In this document: one piece after another, positions 15,581 through 23,441 of the stretch
How the letters are laid out: the number at the start of each line of letters is the position of its first letter
Position numbering within the stretch: the stretch's first letter is position 1
Assembly: GCA_905618905.1 (NCBI GenBank)
Contig: CAJQTH010000006.1
Span: 1 to 36,138 of the forward strand
DNA: 36,138 bases
Reading direction: 5' to 3'
From: an uncultured Candidatus Pelagibacter sp.
GTDB lineage: Bacteria; Pseudomonadota; Alphaproteobacteria; Pelagibacterales; Pelagibacteraceae
Made by a program: the position numbers and the translations under genes
The notes under the pieces: generated by a model
Database searches by the model: none
What the model saw: the letters and a program-made list of their open reading frames with translations, nothing else
What the model was told of the DNA's origin: nothing

Positions 15581-15649
15581 TTTCCCTTCGTTGTGATTAT
15601 ACAACAGGTTCTTTGGGTATATTCTCAGCTTTTTACAGCACCCCAGAAA
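15581..15649 (-). ncRNA. TPP riboswitch (THI box), compact form
   Basis: On the minus strand the leader reads CTGGGGTGC, then GCTGAGA, ATACCC, GAACCTG and finally CGAAGGGAA, which are the conserved THI-box blocks in the right order and spacing. GGGU pairs with ACCC (P2), GUUGU with ACAAC (P5) and UUUC with GAAA (P1). The P3 arm is nearly absent. The 3' AGGG lies 5 bases before the thiV ATG and serves as ribosome site, so TPP binding should hide it and block translation. Controls thiV and probably tenA. Confidence 0.92.
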
Positions 15650-15652
15650 CTG

Positions 15653-15672
15653 ATATTCTTAAAAAAGAATAT
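15653..15672 (-). other. Short inverted repeat just upstream of the TPP riboswitch
   Basis: ATATTCTT, four A, AAGAATAT: a perfect 8 bp inverted repeat a few bases upstream of the riboswitch core. It could be an operator, a promoter-proximal palindrome or a small RNA hairpin at the 5' end of the leader. A/T-rich palindromes of this size can also arise by chance in such DNA. Confidence 0.35.
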
Positions 15673-15767
15673 AAAAGTTAAATAAAGAAATAATCAAATT
15701 AAGTCAAATTTTAACAGCAAATTATAAACATTAAGTAATAAAATAATGCACTAAATTATTAGGTTTG

Positions 15768-15795
15768 TTGAATTAACCTTGTTTATGGCTATATA
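15768..15795 (+). promoter_or_regulatory. Candidate promoter for the yadGH-type operon
   Basis: TTGAAT at 15768-15773 and TATATA at 15790-15795 are separated by 16 bases and lie 11 bases before the ATG at 15807. Transcription would begin about 5 bases before the start codon, and no ribosome-binding sequence is visible, so the mRNA may be leaderless or nearly so. Prediction by eye. Confidence 0.4.
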
Positions 15796-15806
15796 CACCC
15801 TAATAA

Positions 15807-16742
15807 ATGTCTGAGATTCAAATATCCATTAATAACTTATCCAAAGTTTATGATAATGGCTTTAAAGCCCTTAACGATGTTAGCCTTAAAGTAAAACAAG
15901 GTGAAATTCTTGCAATGCTTGGGCCAAATGGTGCGGGCAAAACTAGTTTAATCAGTATTATTTGTGGAATTGTTAAACCTTCTTCAGGTAATGTTACAAT
16001 TGATAATTTTGATATTATAAAAGATTATAGAGAGACAAGATCAAGAATAGGTCTTGTTCCTCAAGAGCTAAATTTAGAATCCTTTGAAACTGTTTTTGAT
16101 ACGGTGTCTTACTCTAGAGGATTATATGGAAAGCCACCCAAACCAGAGCACATTGAAAAAATTTTAAAAGATTTAAGTTTGTGGGATAAAAAAGATCAAA
16201 GATTAAGAGAACTATCAGGTGGAATGAAGAGAAGAGTTTTAATTGCAAAAGCTTTGTCTCATGAACCCAAAATATTATTCCTTGATGAACCAACAGCAGG
16301 TGTAGATGTTGAACTTAGAAGAGACATGTGGATGGTTGTTGAAGAGCTAAGAAAAACAGGGGTCACAATTATCTTAACTACCCATTATATCGAAGAGGCT
16401 GAAGCTATAGCTGACCGTGTAGCTGTAATTAATCAAGGTGAAATTATTGTTGTAGAAGACAAAAAAGAATTAATTAAGAAAATGGGTCACAAAAAACTAA
16501 CCATTGAATTACAAGAAAAAATTAAAGATCTTCCAGAAGATTTATCAAAGTATAATCTTGAAATAGGAGATGAGCATATGTCTTTAATTTATACTTATAA
16601 TGTTCAAGCTAAAAAAACAGGTATTACAGATTTATTACAAGATTTAAAAGATACTGGCTTGAAGTTAAAAGATTTAAAAACAGAACAAAGTACTTTGGAG
16701 AAAATATTTGTTGATTTAGTAAAGGAAAATAATGAAATTTAA
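15807..16742 (+). CDS. yadG: ABC exporter ATPase, YadG-like
   Basis: ATPase of an ABC-2 type exporter, 311 residues. Walker [10 protein letters not shown] at 39-47, signature [15 protein letters not shown], Walker [13 protein letters not shown] and the switch histidine in [14 protein letters not shown] are intact. The ~80-residue tail after the ATPase domain is usual for the YadG/CcmA group. It overlaps the membrane-subunit gene by 11 bases, which indicates coupled translation. The exported substrate of YadGH-type pairs is not established; lipids, drugs or polysaccharide pieces are possible. Confidence 0.88.
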   Translation: MSEIQISINNLSKVYDNGFKALNDVSLKVKQGEILAMLGPNGAGKTSLISIICGIVKPSSGNVTIDNFDIIKDYRETRSRIGLVPQELNLESFETVFDTVSYSRGLYGKPPKPEHIEKILKDLSLWDKKDQRLRELSGGMKRRVLIAKALSHEPKILFLDEPTAGVDVELRRDMWMVVEELRKTGVTIILTTHYIEEAEAIADRVAVINQGEIIVVEDKKELIKKMGHKKLTIELQEKIKDLPEDLSKYNLEIGDEHMSLIYTYNVQAKKTGITDLLQDLKDTGLKLKDLKTEQSTLEKIFVDLVKENNEI

Positions 16743-17499
16743 TTATTATGGCTTTAAAGCGATATATGTTCATGAGATGAATAGATTTATAAGAACTATA
16801 GGTCAGTCTATTCTTTCACCAGTAATATCCACATCATTATATTTTGTAGTGTTTGGTTCTGTTATTGGAGGTTATATTGAAAAAATTGATGGTGTTAGTT
16901 ATGGATCATTCATTGTACCAGGTTTATTAATGTTAACTCTATTAACTCAATCAATAAGTAACACTTCGTTTGGAATATTTTTTCCAAAATTTAATGGAAC
17001 TATTAATGAGATTTTAGCAGCACCTATATCAACACTTGAAACGGTTCTAGCTTTTGTTGGGGCAGGAGCTACAAAAACATTAATTGTTGGTGCTGTAATT
17101 TATGCAACTGCTTCTTTTTTTGCGGATGTGACAGTTAAATATCCATTGTTAATGATATTTTTATTAGTTTTAGTTTCTTTTACTTTTGCTTTATTCGGTT
17201 TTTTAATTGGTGTTCTTAGTTCAAACTTTGAACAAATGGCTATCGTTCCTTCATTAGTTATTACACCCATGGTATTTTTGGGTGGAAGTTTATACTCCCT
17301 TGATATGCTGCCACCATTTTGGCAAACGGTAAGTTATTTTAATCCAGTAGTTTATTTAATTGATGGACTAAGATTTTCTTTTTATGGTGTATCTGATTTT
17401 AATATTTGGATAAGTGTAGGATCTATGGTATTTTTTTTAGTAATTTGTGTAATCCTGGTCTCATTACTACTTAAAAAAGGCTATAATATTAAAAGCTAG
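16732..17499 (+). CDS. yadH: ABC-2 type exporter permease, YadH-like
   Basis: Membrane subunit of the ABC-2 exporter, 255 residues with six hydrophobic segments. Typical family stretches are the amphipathic start with [44 protein letters not shown], the LAAPIS loop after NEI, and the late [17 protein letters not shown]. It forms the pore driven by the preceding ATPase. It reads into rseP after 37 bases, so the three genes may share a transcript. Confidence 0.88.
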   Translation: MKFNYYGFKAIYVHEMNRFIRTIGQSILSPVISTSLYFVVFGSVIGGYIEKIDGVSYGSFIVPGLLMLTLLTQSISNTSFGIFFPKFNGTINEILAAPISTLETVLAFVGAGATKTLIVGAVIYATASFFADVTVKYPLLMIFLLVLVSFTFALFGFLIGVLSSNFEQMAIVPSLVITPMVFLGGSLYSLDMLPPFWQTVSYFNPVVYLIDGLRFSFYGVSDFNIWISVGSMVFFLVICVILVSLLLKKGYNIKS

Positions 17500-17536
17500 A
17501 AATTAGAATAATAAATAGTATTATTAAATTATAATC

Positions 17537-18670
17537 ATGTTGTCTTATATATTACCCTTCATAGTTTTAATTGTTATCGTGGTGTTTATTCATGAATATG
17601 GGCATTATTATTTTGCAAAACGTTTTGGCGTAGGTGTTACTGATTTTTCAATCGGTTTTGGTAAAGAAATGTTTGGTTGGAATGATAAATCAGGTACTAG
17701 ATGGAAAGTTTGTGTCATACCACTTGGTGGTTATGTTAAATTTTTTGGTGATAGAAACGTTTATAGTCAAGCTGATAATGATAAAATTATAAAAGCATAC
17801 AGTAAAGAAGATCAAGATAAACTATTTGTGCTAAAGCCCTTATATCAAAGAGCTTTAATTGTATTTGGTGGTCCCTTAGCCAATTTTTTATTGGCAATCC
17901 TAATATTTTTTTCAGTTTATACCTTTGCAGGCAAAGACTTTACTCCAGCTGTAATCAATGAAGTTCAAAAAGATAGCCCTGCAATGGTGGCTGGTCTTAA
18001 AGACAATGATATTGTGGTCTCAATTGATGGCAATAAAGTTAAAAGTATCATGGAAGTTTCAAAATATATTATGATGTCTACTGATGAGTTTATCAATTTT
18101 ACAGTAAACAGGTACGATCAAGATCTAACCTTTAAAGTAAAACCTAATATTGTTGATGGAGAAGATAATCTTGGAAATAAAATCAACAAACGTATGGTTG
18201 GTATTAAGCTTGGAGCTTATAACAATGAAATAAATCACGTTAAACTAGGTCCTGCTAAAGCACTGTTTTATGCGGTTAATGAAGTTTATTATGTAAGCAC
18301 ATCTTCTCTTAAATATATAGGAAGTATGATTGTTGGAAATGGTGATACTTCGCAGTTAGGTGGACCAATTAGAATAGCAAAAATTAGTGGGCAAGTTGCT
18401 GAATTTGGTATTTTACCTTTTATTAGCCTAATGGCTTACATCTCAATTAGTTTAGGGTTAATAAACTTGTTTCCAATTCCAATGTTAGATGGTGGGCACT
18501 TAATGTTTTACAGTATTGAAAAGGTATTAGGGCGCCCCTTATCACAGAAAACCCAAGAAAGTTTTTTTCGAATCGGAATGTTTTTATTGCTATCATTGAT
18601 GTTTTTTACAACGTTTAATGACCTAAAAGACGTGGGTTTATTTAAGTTTTTTAACAATTATGTTTCTTAA
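17537..18670 (+). CDS. rseP: Site-2 zinc protease, RseP/MmpA family
   Basis: Membrane-embedded metalloprotease of the M50 family, 377 residues. The zinc motif HEYGH (His19-Glu20-His23) lies in the first helix, followed by GVTDFSIGFG and PLGGYVKF. One PDZ domain (about 140-215; DSPAMVAGLKDNDIVVSIDG) and the third zinc ligand in NLFPIPMLDGGH complete the enzyme. It cleaves membrane anchors such as anti-sigma factors or leftover signal peptides. Its usual alphaproteobacterial neighbours (dxr, cdsA, bamA) are absent here; instead it follows the exporter pair and precedes HU. E. coli RseP has two PDZ domains, while this one seems to have one. Confidence 0.92.
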   Translation: MLSYILPFIVLIVIVVFIHEYGHYYFAKRFGVGVTDFSIGFGKEMFGWNDKSGTRWKVCVIPLGGYVKFFGDRNVYSQADNDKIIKAYSKEDQDKLFVLKPLYQRALIVFGGPLANFLLAILIFFSVYTFAGKDFTPAVINEVQKDSPAMVAGLKDNDIVVSIDGNKVKSIMEVSKYIMMSTDEFINFTVNRYDQDLTFKVKPNIVDGEDNLGNKINKRMVGIKLGAYNNEINHVKLGPAKALFYAVNEVYYVSTSSLKYIGSMIVGNGDTSQLGGPIRIAKISGQVAEFGILPFISLMAYISISLGLINLFPIPMLDGGHLMFYSIEKVLGRPLSQKTQESFFRIGMFLLLSLMFFTTFNDLKDVGLFKFFNNYVS

Positions 18671-18749
18671 ATAATCCTTTAAAATCAACGTTTATTTAAT
18701 AAATCACCATATCTTGGGGTTTTATTTTTAAGAGACACTAATAAAAAGC

Positions 18750-18780
18750 TTGATTTATGGGCTTTAATGTAAATTATACG
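18750..18780 (+). promoter_or_regulatory. Candidate promoter for the HU gene
   Basis: TTGATT at 18750-18755 and an ATTATACG block at 18773-18780 with about 17-18 bases between them. A clear GGAG ribosome site follows at about 18798, ahead of the ATG at 18811. Prediction by eye; the -10 box is imperfect. Confidence 0.35.
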
Positions 18781-18810
18781 AAAATAACCAATAAATCCGG
18801 AGCTAAATAA

Positions 18811-19086
18811 ATGAACAAAAAACAATTAATAACGCAACTTTCAGGTTCTCTAAACCTAAGTAAAGCTGATGCTGAGCGTACATTTGACACTATTACAAAC
18901 ACTATTCTTGATGCTTTAAAAGGTGACGATACAGTAAAAATTGCTGGATTTGGGACTTACAAAGTTGCAAAAAGAAAAGCTAGAGTTGGAAGAAATCCTA
19001 GAACTGGAGAGCAAATTCAAATTGGTGCTTCTCAAAAAGTAAAGTTTTTACCAGCTAAGTCGCTTAAAGAAATGTTTAATAAATAA
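18811..19086 (+). CDS. hup: DNA-binding protein HU
   Basis: Histone-like protein of the HU/IHF family, 91 residues. The start MNKKQLITQLSGSLNLSKADAERTFD is typical, and the flexible DNA-clamping arm appears as GRNPRTGEQIQI with the tip proline. The end KVKFLPAKSLKEMFN matches HU rather than IHF. It binds and bends DNA in the nucleoid as a dimer. It has its own likely promoter, a good GGAG ribosome site and a hairpin after the stop, so it is probably an independent, strongly expressed unit. Confidence 0.96.
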   Translation: MNKKQLITQLSGSLNLSKADAERTFDTITNTILDALKGDDTVKIAGFGTYKVAKRKARVGRNPRTGEQIQIGASQKVKFLPAKSLKEMFNK

Positions 19087-19103
19087 TTAAATTTCAAATT
19101 AAT

Positions 19104-19138
19104 TAACAGCCTTTTATAGAAATATAGTAAGGCTGTTA
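19104..19138 (+). terminator. Hairpin downstream of HU
   Basis: TAACAGCCTT and AAGGCTGTTA form a perfect 10 bp stem, and TATA/TATA inside the 15-base loop can extend it. No U-run follows, so it is either a weak terminator or an RNA-stabilising 3' structure. It lies 18 bases after the HU stop. Confidence 0.55.
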
Positions 19139-19231
19139 GTATATGCAAATATAGCATACCCCTTTTTACACATCAGCATTAGATTAAAACTAAGACCAGA
19201 ATATAAGTAATTACTTAATCTGGAGATCTTA

Positions 19232-20533
19232 ATGACAAAAAAAATTAAAATTATAGCAGCACCAATTATTAGTTTTATATTTTTATTAAGCATGTGTAAT
19301 ACTAGTAATGCTGAAACAACGATGTCAGCAGAAGGCCAGTATATCTTTAATACTTTAGCATTTTATATAGGTTCAGTTTTAGTGGCATTAATGGCGGCAG
19401 GTTTTTGTATGCTTGAATGTGGTTTGGTTACTACGAAAAGTGTATCCACCATTGCAGCAAAAAATGTAGGAAAATTTGCTATCTGTTCAATCGTATTTTT
19501 TTTATTTGGTTATAATTTAGCCTATGGAATACCAGAAGGTGGTTTTATAGGTTCCTTTGAAATCTGGAGTGCTAATTCAAGTATTGAAAAAGGTTATTCA
19601 GATAGTTCAGATTGGTTTTTTCAGGCAATGTTTGTTTGTGCAACAGTATCTATAGTTTCAGGAGCAGTTGCCGAAAGAATTAAAATATGGCCTTTCTTTA
19701 TTTTTGCAGCATTAATGGGTGGATTTATTTATCCAATTTCAATGGGCTGGCAGTGGGGTGGTGGCTGGCTAGCAACATTAGGATTTTCTGATTTTGCAGG
19801 ATCAACTCTAGTGCATGCATGTGGTGGTTCTGCAGCTTTAGCAGGTGTAATAGTTTTAGGTGCAAGAGAAGGAAGGTTTGGAAAAAAAGGAGAAACTAAA
19901 TCATTAGTACCTTTTGCTGCCTCAAGTATTCCCCTAGTTACACTTGGAACATTTTTATTATGGTTTGGATGGTTTGGATTTAATGGCTTTAGCCAACTTC
20001 AAATGGGAACATTTGATGATGTGACAGCTATAAGTAAAATTGCGATGAACACTCACCTTGCTGGTGCTGGTGGAGTTGTAACAGGTGCTATAGTTACAAG
20101 ATTGTTAGATAGTAAAACAGATGTGGTCATGATGTTGAATGGCGCATTAGCTGGTTTAGTTGCAATCACTGCTGAGCCTTTAAATCCCACACCAGGATTA
20201 GCAATAGCTATTGGTTCAATTGGATCTTTAATAATGTACTTTGGTACAAAATTTTTAGAAAGAAGAGGACTTGATGATGTTGTTGGTGCTATCCCAGTTC
20301 ATATGTTCTCAGGAATATTTGGAACATTAATAGCTCCTATTACTAATCCAGATACATCTTTTGGAACACAGTTTACAGGTGTGTTAGCAATTTGCTCTTT
20401 TAGTTTTATACTTTCATTTATTATCTTCAAAACTTTGAAAGCAACTGTTGGCTTACGTATCAGTAAAGAAGCTGAAAAACTTGGAACCGATGTTGCAGAA
20501 ATAGGTGTAAGAGCTTATGCAATTAGAGACTAA
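19232..20533 (+). CDS. amtB: Ammonium transporter
   Basis: Ammonium channel of the Amt/MEP family, 433 residues. A signal peptide ends near SNA at ~27, as in many bacterial Amt proteins, and about eleven helices follow. Landmarks are AGFCMLECGLV, WFFQAMFVCATVSIVSGAVAER, the GSTLVHACGG block with the first pore histidine and VHMFSGIFGTL with the second. It brings in ammonium. No glnK/glnB gene lies next to it, unlike in most proteobacteria. A rho-independent terminator follows. Confidence 0.94.
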   Translation: MTKKIKIIAAPIISFIFLLSMCNTSNAETTMSAEGQYIFNTLAFYIGSVLVALMAAGFCMLECGLVTTKSVSTIAAKNVGKFAICSIVFFLFGYNLAYGIPEGGFIGSFEIWSANSSIEKGYSDSSDWFFQAMFVCATVSIVSGAVAERIKIWPFFIFAALMGGFIYPISMGWQWGGGWLATLGFSDFAGSTLVHACGGSAALAGVIVLGAREGRFGKKGETKSLVPFAASSIPLVTLGTFLLWFGWFGFNGFSQLQMGTFDDVTAISKIAMNTHLAGAGGVVTGAIVTRLLDSKTDVVMMLNGALAGLVAITAEPLNPTPGLAIAIGSIGSLIMYFGTKFLERRGLDDVVGAIPVHMFSGIFGTLIAPITNPDTSFGTQFTGVLAICSFSFILSFIIFKTLKATVGLRISKEAEKLGTDVAEIGVRAYAIRD

Positions 20534-20568
20534 TAAAATAACTTAACTTTCTCTATAAGTTAATAAAC

Positions 20569-20591
20569 AGGCCCCTTAATTGGGGTCTTTT
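20569..20591 (+). terminator. Intrinsic terminator after amtB
   Basis: AGGCCCC, loop TTAATT, GGGGTCT, then TTTT: a 7 bp G/C-rich stem with one G-U pair and a U-run, 35 bases after the amtB stop. An unusually G/C-rich spot in this A/T-rich DNA. Confidence 0.8.
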
Positions 20592-20634
20592 AATTAGATC
20601 AAGTAGTAGTTAAAAGTTTTAGTAAAATATTTTA

Positions 20635-20959
20635 TTAACAGTTTTCTTTATTCATCTTGTCTTTGATATACTTAACTGCCTTAAAAATTTTTTTATCCAT
20701 TCCATCAGGAAGGGGTTCTGGCCAATTTAAAGTTAAACTATTCAAAATAGAACAGTAATTATTACGTGCCCACTCTACAGTTTGAAGATCTTTTGGTTTT
20801 ATTTTTCTAGCCTTTTTTTAAGGGCTCTTCTACTTGCATGACCATCAATTTTGCTTTTTTCACATTTAACTTTTTATATGATTTAGCATCAAATGAATAA
20901 GCATTCCCACTCAACAAAATACCCAGAACAACGATCCCTAAAAGTTTATTGATTTTCAT
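20635..20959 (-). pseudogene. Small exported protein interrupted by a one-base frameshift in a poly-A run
   Basis: The first frame gives a signal-peptide protein starting MKINKLLGIVVLGILLSGNAYS and stopping after EEPLKKG at 20807. If one A is removed from the run of seven (T7 at 20813-20819 on the plus strand), reading continues without a stop as LKKARKIKPKDLQTVEWARNN, through ILNSLTLNWPEPLPDG to KMNKENC and a TAA at 20635-20637. The intact product would be 107 residues with a cleavable signal. The start at 20959 (not the track's 20998) is chosen because the signal peptide begins there; it overlaps the preceding gene by 14 bases. A real mutation, a sequencing error or slippage expression are all possible. 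Family unknown. Confidence 0.7.
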
Positions 20960-21935
20960 CCCAAAGCTTTTTGTAATTAATAAATGGTGACAGACCATAG
21001 CTTGAATTTACATTTGTTAAATGTAAAGAGAGACTTTTTAAAGGAGAGATACAAAACTCTTTTGTATAAATTTCATTTAGATGTTTTTCGAAAGGATCAT
21101 TTCTATCTAAACAAGTATTATAAAAATTATTCCAATACTTATCTAATAAAGATTTTGTAGTCATGAATGTACATAAAGTTTGATTGATTGTTCTCCAATG
21201 TCTTTTATTTCCAATTAGAATATTCGTTTTTTCATTATTCATATACAGATATGGATAATCAGCAGGACACATAAAGATATCTTCATTAACTTGAGAGGCT
21301 ATTCTTTCATATGAAGCAATCATTTCTTCCATCATAGGTTCAAAGTGTAAGTAATCATCTTCAACAAAGAAAACTAAATCTTCACCATGTTCTTTTCCAA
21401 GTTCAAAAGATTGAAGCAAACTTGCTAGATTTGAAAAGGTTTGATCATTTTTTTGTTGTTTGATCGTATCTTTATATTTTTCATGATTTAAAGGAGTAAT
21501 ACTTATATCTAAACCACTTCCATCTATAAGTTTCTTAATCTTGTTTAAATTTTCTTCTTTGGACTTGTCATCAACAATTATTATTTTAAATTTAATATTT
21601 GAGTATTTTGTTTTAGAAAAGTTAATTGATCTTATTACTGACTTTAAAGCTCTTATCGAATATTCAATTTTTGGTTCTTCAAATAATCTCTTTTTATTTT
21701 GATCCCATATTTCAACATCAGTGTTAGTTCTAAATATAACAAGTACAGTGCTTACTTTTTTGGTAATTTTTACTTCACCCAAAGGTAAAACAATTGATTT
21801 TTTATTTATGATTGAAAGATCTTCGTTTAATTCTTTCTGAAGAGTAGGTGAGCTAAAATCACTTTGATCAATTATTTCGTAACCCAAAACTTTTGAAAGT
21901 TTAATAAATAGTTTTTTTATGATGGTTTTTTTCAT
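20946..21935 (-). CDS. Glycosyltransferase-like protein (GT-A type fold, unassigned)
   Basis: A 329-residue soluble protein with features of a GT-A nucleotide-sugar transferase: STVLVIFRTNTD, a strand ending in FKIIIVDDKSKEEN (typical GT2 start with VDD) and a DXD-like LVFFVEDDYLHFEP in the middle. Later WRTINQTLCTFMTTKSLLDKYW resembles acceptor-side helices of such enzymes. I cannot name donor or acceptor. The first ~70 residues are extra and unassigned. The downstream frameshifted exported gene starts inside its last codons, which suggests one operon. The call is from motifs seen by eye only. Confidence 0.6.
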   Translation of the reverse strand: MKKTIIKKLFIKLSKVLGYEIIDQSDFSSPTLQKELNEDLSIINKKSIVLPLGEVKITKKVSTVLVIFRTNTDVEIWDQNKKRLFEEPKIEYSIRALKSVIRSINFSKTKYSNIKFKIIIVDDKSKEENLNKIKKLIDGSGLDISITPLNHEKYKDTIKQQKNDQTFSNLASLLQSFELGKEHGEDLVFFVEDDYLHFEPMMEEMIASYERIASQVNEDIFMCPADYPYLYMNNEKTNILIGNKRHWRTINQTLCTFMTTKSLLDKYWNNFYNTCLDRNDPFEKHLNEIYTKEFCISPLKSLSLHLTNVNSSYGLSPFINYKKLWDENQ

Positions 21936-21967
21936 ATAATTGTTTATGATTAAATTTTTACAATATT

Positions 21968-22351
21968 ATGGCTATTAAATCATCACAAACTCTAGTTTCT
22001 GAAGCATTAAGTGAAGTTAAGACTATCACTGCAGATGAAGCGTTAAAGCTTTCTAATGAAGAAACATGTACCTTAATTGATATCAGGGAAAAGGGTGAAT
22101 TAGATAAAACAGGTAGAATTGAAAACTCAAACCATATACCTCGAGGAATGTTGGAATTTTGGCTAGACCCTGATGGTCCTTATTTTAAAAGTGGAAAAAT
22201 TGATATGAATAAAGAGATAGTTTTATTTTGTGCTGGTGGATTAAGATCTGCACTTGCAGCAAAATCTTTAAAAGAAATGGGTTTTGAAAAAGTCTCTCAC
22301 ATTGATGGTGGGTTTGCAGCAATAAGTCAAAGTAATTTTAAAATCGTTTAA
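21968..22351 (+). CDS. Rhodanese-domain protein
   Basis: A single rhodanese domain, 127 residues. Motifs are LIDIREKGEL, the HIPRGMLEFW stretch and the active loop CAGGLRS with the catalytic cysteine at about 88. Such proteins carry persulfide sulfur for transfer or detoxification in the cytoplasm. It stands alone on the plus strand, 33 bases from the divergent glycosyltransferase gene and one base from the convergent isomerase gene. The sulfur donor and acceptor are unknown; a link to sulfonate or thiosulfate chemistry would be speculation. Confidence 0.88.
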   Translation: MAIKSSQTLVSEALSEVKTITADEALKLSNEETCTLIDIREKGELDKTGRIENSNHIPRGMLEFWLDPDGPYFKSGKIDMNKEIVLFCAGGLRSALAAKSLKEMGFEKVSHIDGGFAAISQSNFKIV

Positions 22352-22352
22352 T

Positions 22353-22937
22353 CTATTTATTATATTCGTCTAAAGCGAATTCTAATCTATCCTGTCCCCA
22401 AAATATTTTATCATTAATAGTATATGTGGGGGCACCAAAAATTTCTTTATCATGGGCTTCTTGAGTATTGTTTTTTAATTTATCTTTAATCTTAGGATCT
22501 TTAATACCATGAAAGAACTCATTTGCATTAATTTCACACTTTTTAAGAAGAATTTCTAAAATTTTTTCATTAGAAGTGTCTAGATCATCTTTCCAATAAG
22601 CATCAAATATTACATCTAGATATAAATCTTTAGTTTCATCGTTTATAAAAAGGTAGCCACGCATGATATTTAATGAGTTAATAGGAAATTTAGAATTCCA
22701 CATAAAGGCAAAATTATTTTTTTCGGCAATTAAATTACAATCACTTATCATATGTTTTAGTTTAGGCTCAATAAAGGCTGGTGCAGTTATGTCTTGCAAA
22801 TTATGAAGGCCACTAACAAGAATTGGCTTATAATTAAAATTAATATTTTTTTTCTCTTTTAATATCTTTATTTTTTTATGAGCTAGGTAAGAGTAGGGGC
22901 TAATAAAATCAAAATAAAAGTCTATTGACTTAATCAT
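22353..22937 (-). CDS. 2-hydroxychromene-2-carboxylate isomerase-like (DsbA superfamily)
   Basis: Thioredoxin-fold protein of the HCCA isomerase/GST-kappa group, 194 residues. The N-terminus SIDFYFDFISPYSYLAHKKI is diagnostic, with a serine in place of the CxxC of DsbA, and the C-terminal FGAPTYTINDKIFWGQDRLEF is the usual closing motif. Members catalyse glutathione-dependent isomerisations, first known from naphthalene breakdown, but many are of unknown role. Its start overlaps the end of the ABA4-like gene by 8 bases, so the two are probably coupled. Confidence 0.85.
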   Translation of the reverse strand: MIKSIDFYFDFISPYSYLAHKKIKILKEKKNINFNYKPILVSGLHNLQDITAPAFIEPKLKHMISDCNLIAEKNNFAFMWNSKFPINSLNIMRGYLFINDETKDLYLDVIFDAYWKDDLDTSNEKILEILLKKCEINANEFFHGIKDPKIKDKLKNNTQEAHDKEIFGAPTYTINDKIFWGQDRLEFALDEYNK

Positions 22938-23403
22938 AAAGTCTTATTCTTTTTGCATAAAATATTCTTATTATCCAGTAAATAACTATTCCAATTGGAC
23001 CAATTAAATAAGTAATTATAAGTGGAATTGAAACAAGAAATTTATTCATACCAAACATTTGAGAGTCATTAACAATCCAGCCACCACAAAATAAATTCAT
23101 TGCTAAAAAATGTATCCAAAATAAAATTAAAAAGGATTGATTTTCAAATAAATTAGAAATCTCATCAAATCCCAAATAAAGCCTAAAATTTAGTAAAAAA
23201 TCATAACCACCTATGTGAGCAACGTAGAGCAAATAAGTATAAGCTATACTTAAAATAAAAATTGGAAAAATTGAAGCCACAAACACTCCACATATCTGTG
23301 ACTTTGGAAAAACTACTAAAACAAACCAAAAGGGTAAAACACCTAGGTTTAACCAGAGGTAAACCATTTCTACAGTAAAGAATGTATAAATTTGATCGAT
23401 CAT
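22930..23403 (-). CDS. ABA4-like (DUF4281) membrane protein
   Basis: Membrane protein with four or five helices, 157 residues from the start chosen here. The pattern MIDQIYTFF...LPFWFVLVVFP, then HFLAMNLFCGGWIVNDSQ, then a late GPIGIVIYWI matches the ABA4-like family, known from plants for a role in neoxanthin synthesis but of unknown function in bacteria. The ORF track begins at 23475. I prefer the Met at 23403 because family members start with this MxDQ-like segment, and because a promoter-like pair lies just upstream and would exclude the longer form. The following gene overlaps by 8 bases. Confidence 0.65.
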   Translation of the reverse strand: MIDQIYTFFTVEMVYLWLNLGVLPFWFVLVVFPKSQICGVFVASIFPIFILSIAYTYLLYVAHIGGYDFLLNFRLYLGFDEISNLFENQSFLILFWIHFLAMNLFCGGWIVNDSQMFGMNKFLVSIPLIITYLIGPIGIVIYWIIRIFYAKRIRLYD

Positions 23404-23412
23404 TTTATAGTG

Positions 23413-23441
23413 TATTATATTAGAAGATAACATGATTCCAA
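23413..23441. promoter_or_regulatory. Overlapping divergent promoter region between the ABA4-like gene and recX
   Basis: On the minus strand TTGGAA (23441-23436) and a perfect TATAAT (23419-23414) are 16 bases apart, ending 10 bases before the ATG at 23403, which implies a leaderless message. On the plus strand the same bases hold TATTAT (23413-23418), 13 bases before the recX ATG at 23432. The -10 element is nearly symmetric and may serve both directions. Confidence 0.45.

Noticed and set aside
18671-18810. Terminator between rseP and HU
   Set aside because: A few T-rich stretches occur, but no convincing stem precedes them.
20807-20998. Track ORF starting at 20998 as a complete 63-residue protein
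   Set aside because: The first 13 residues precede a classic signal peptide that starts at 20959 and would bury it; the end is caused by a frameshift, not a natural stop.
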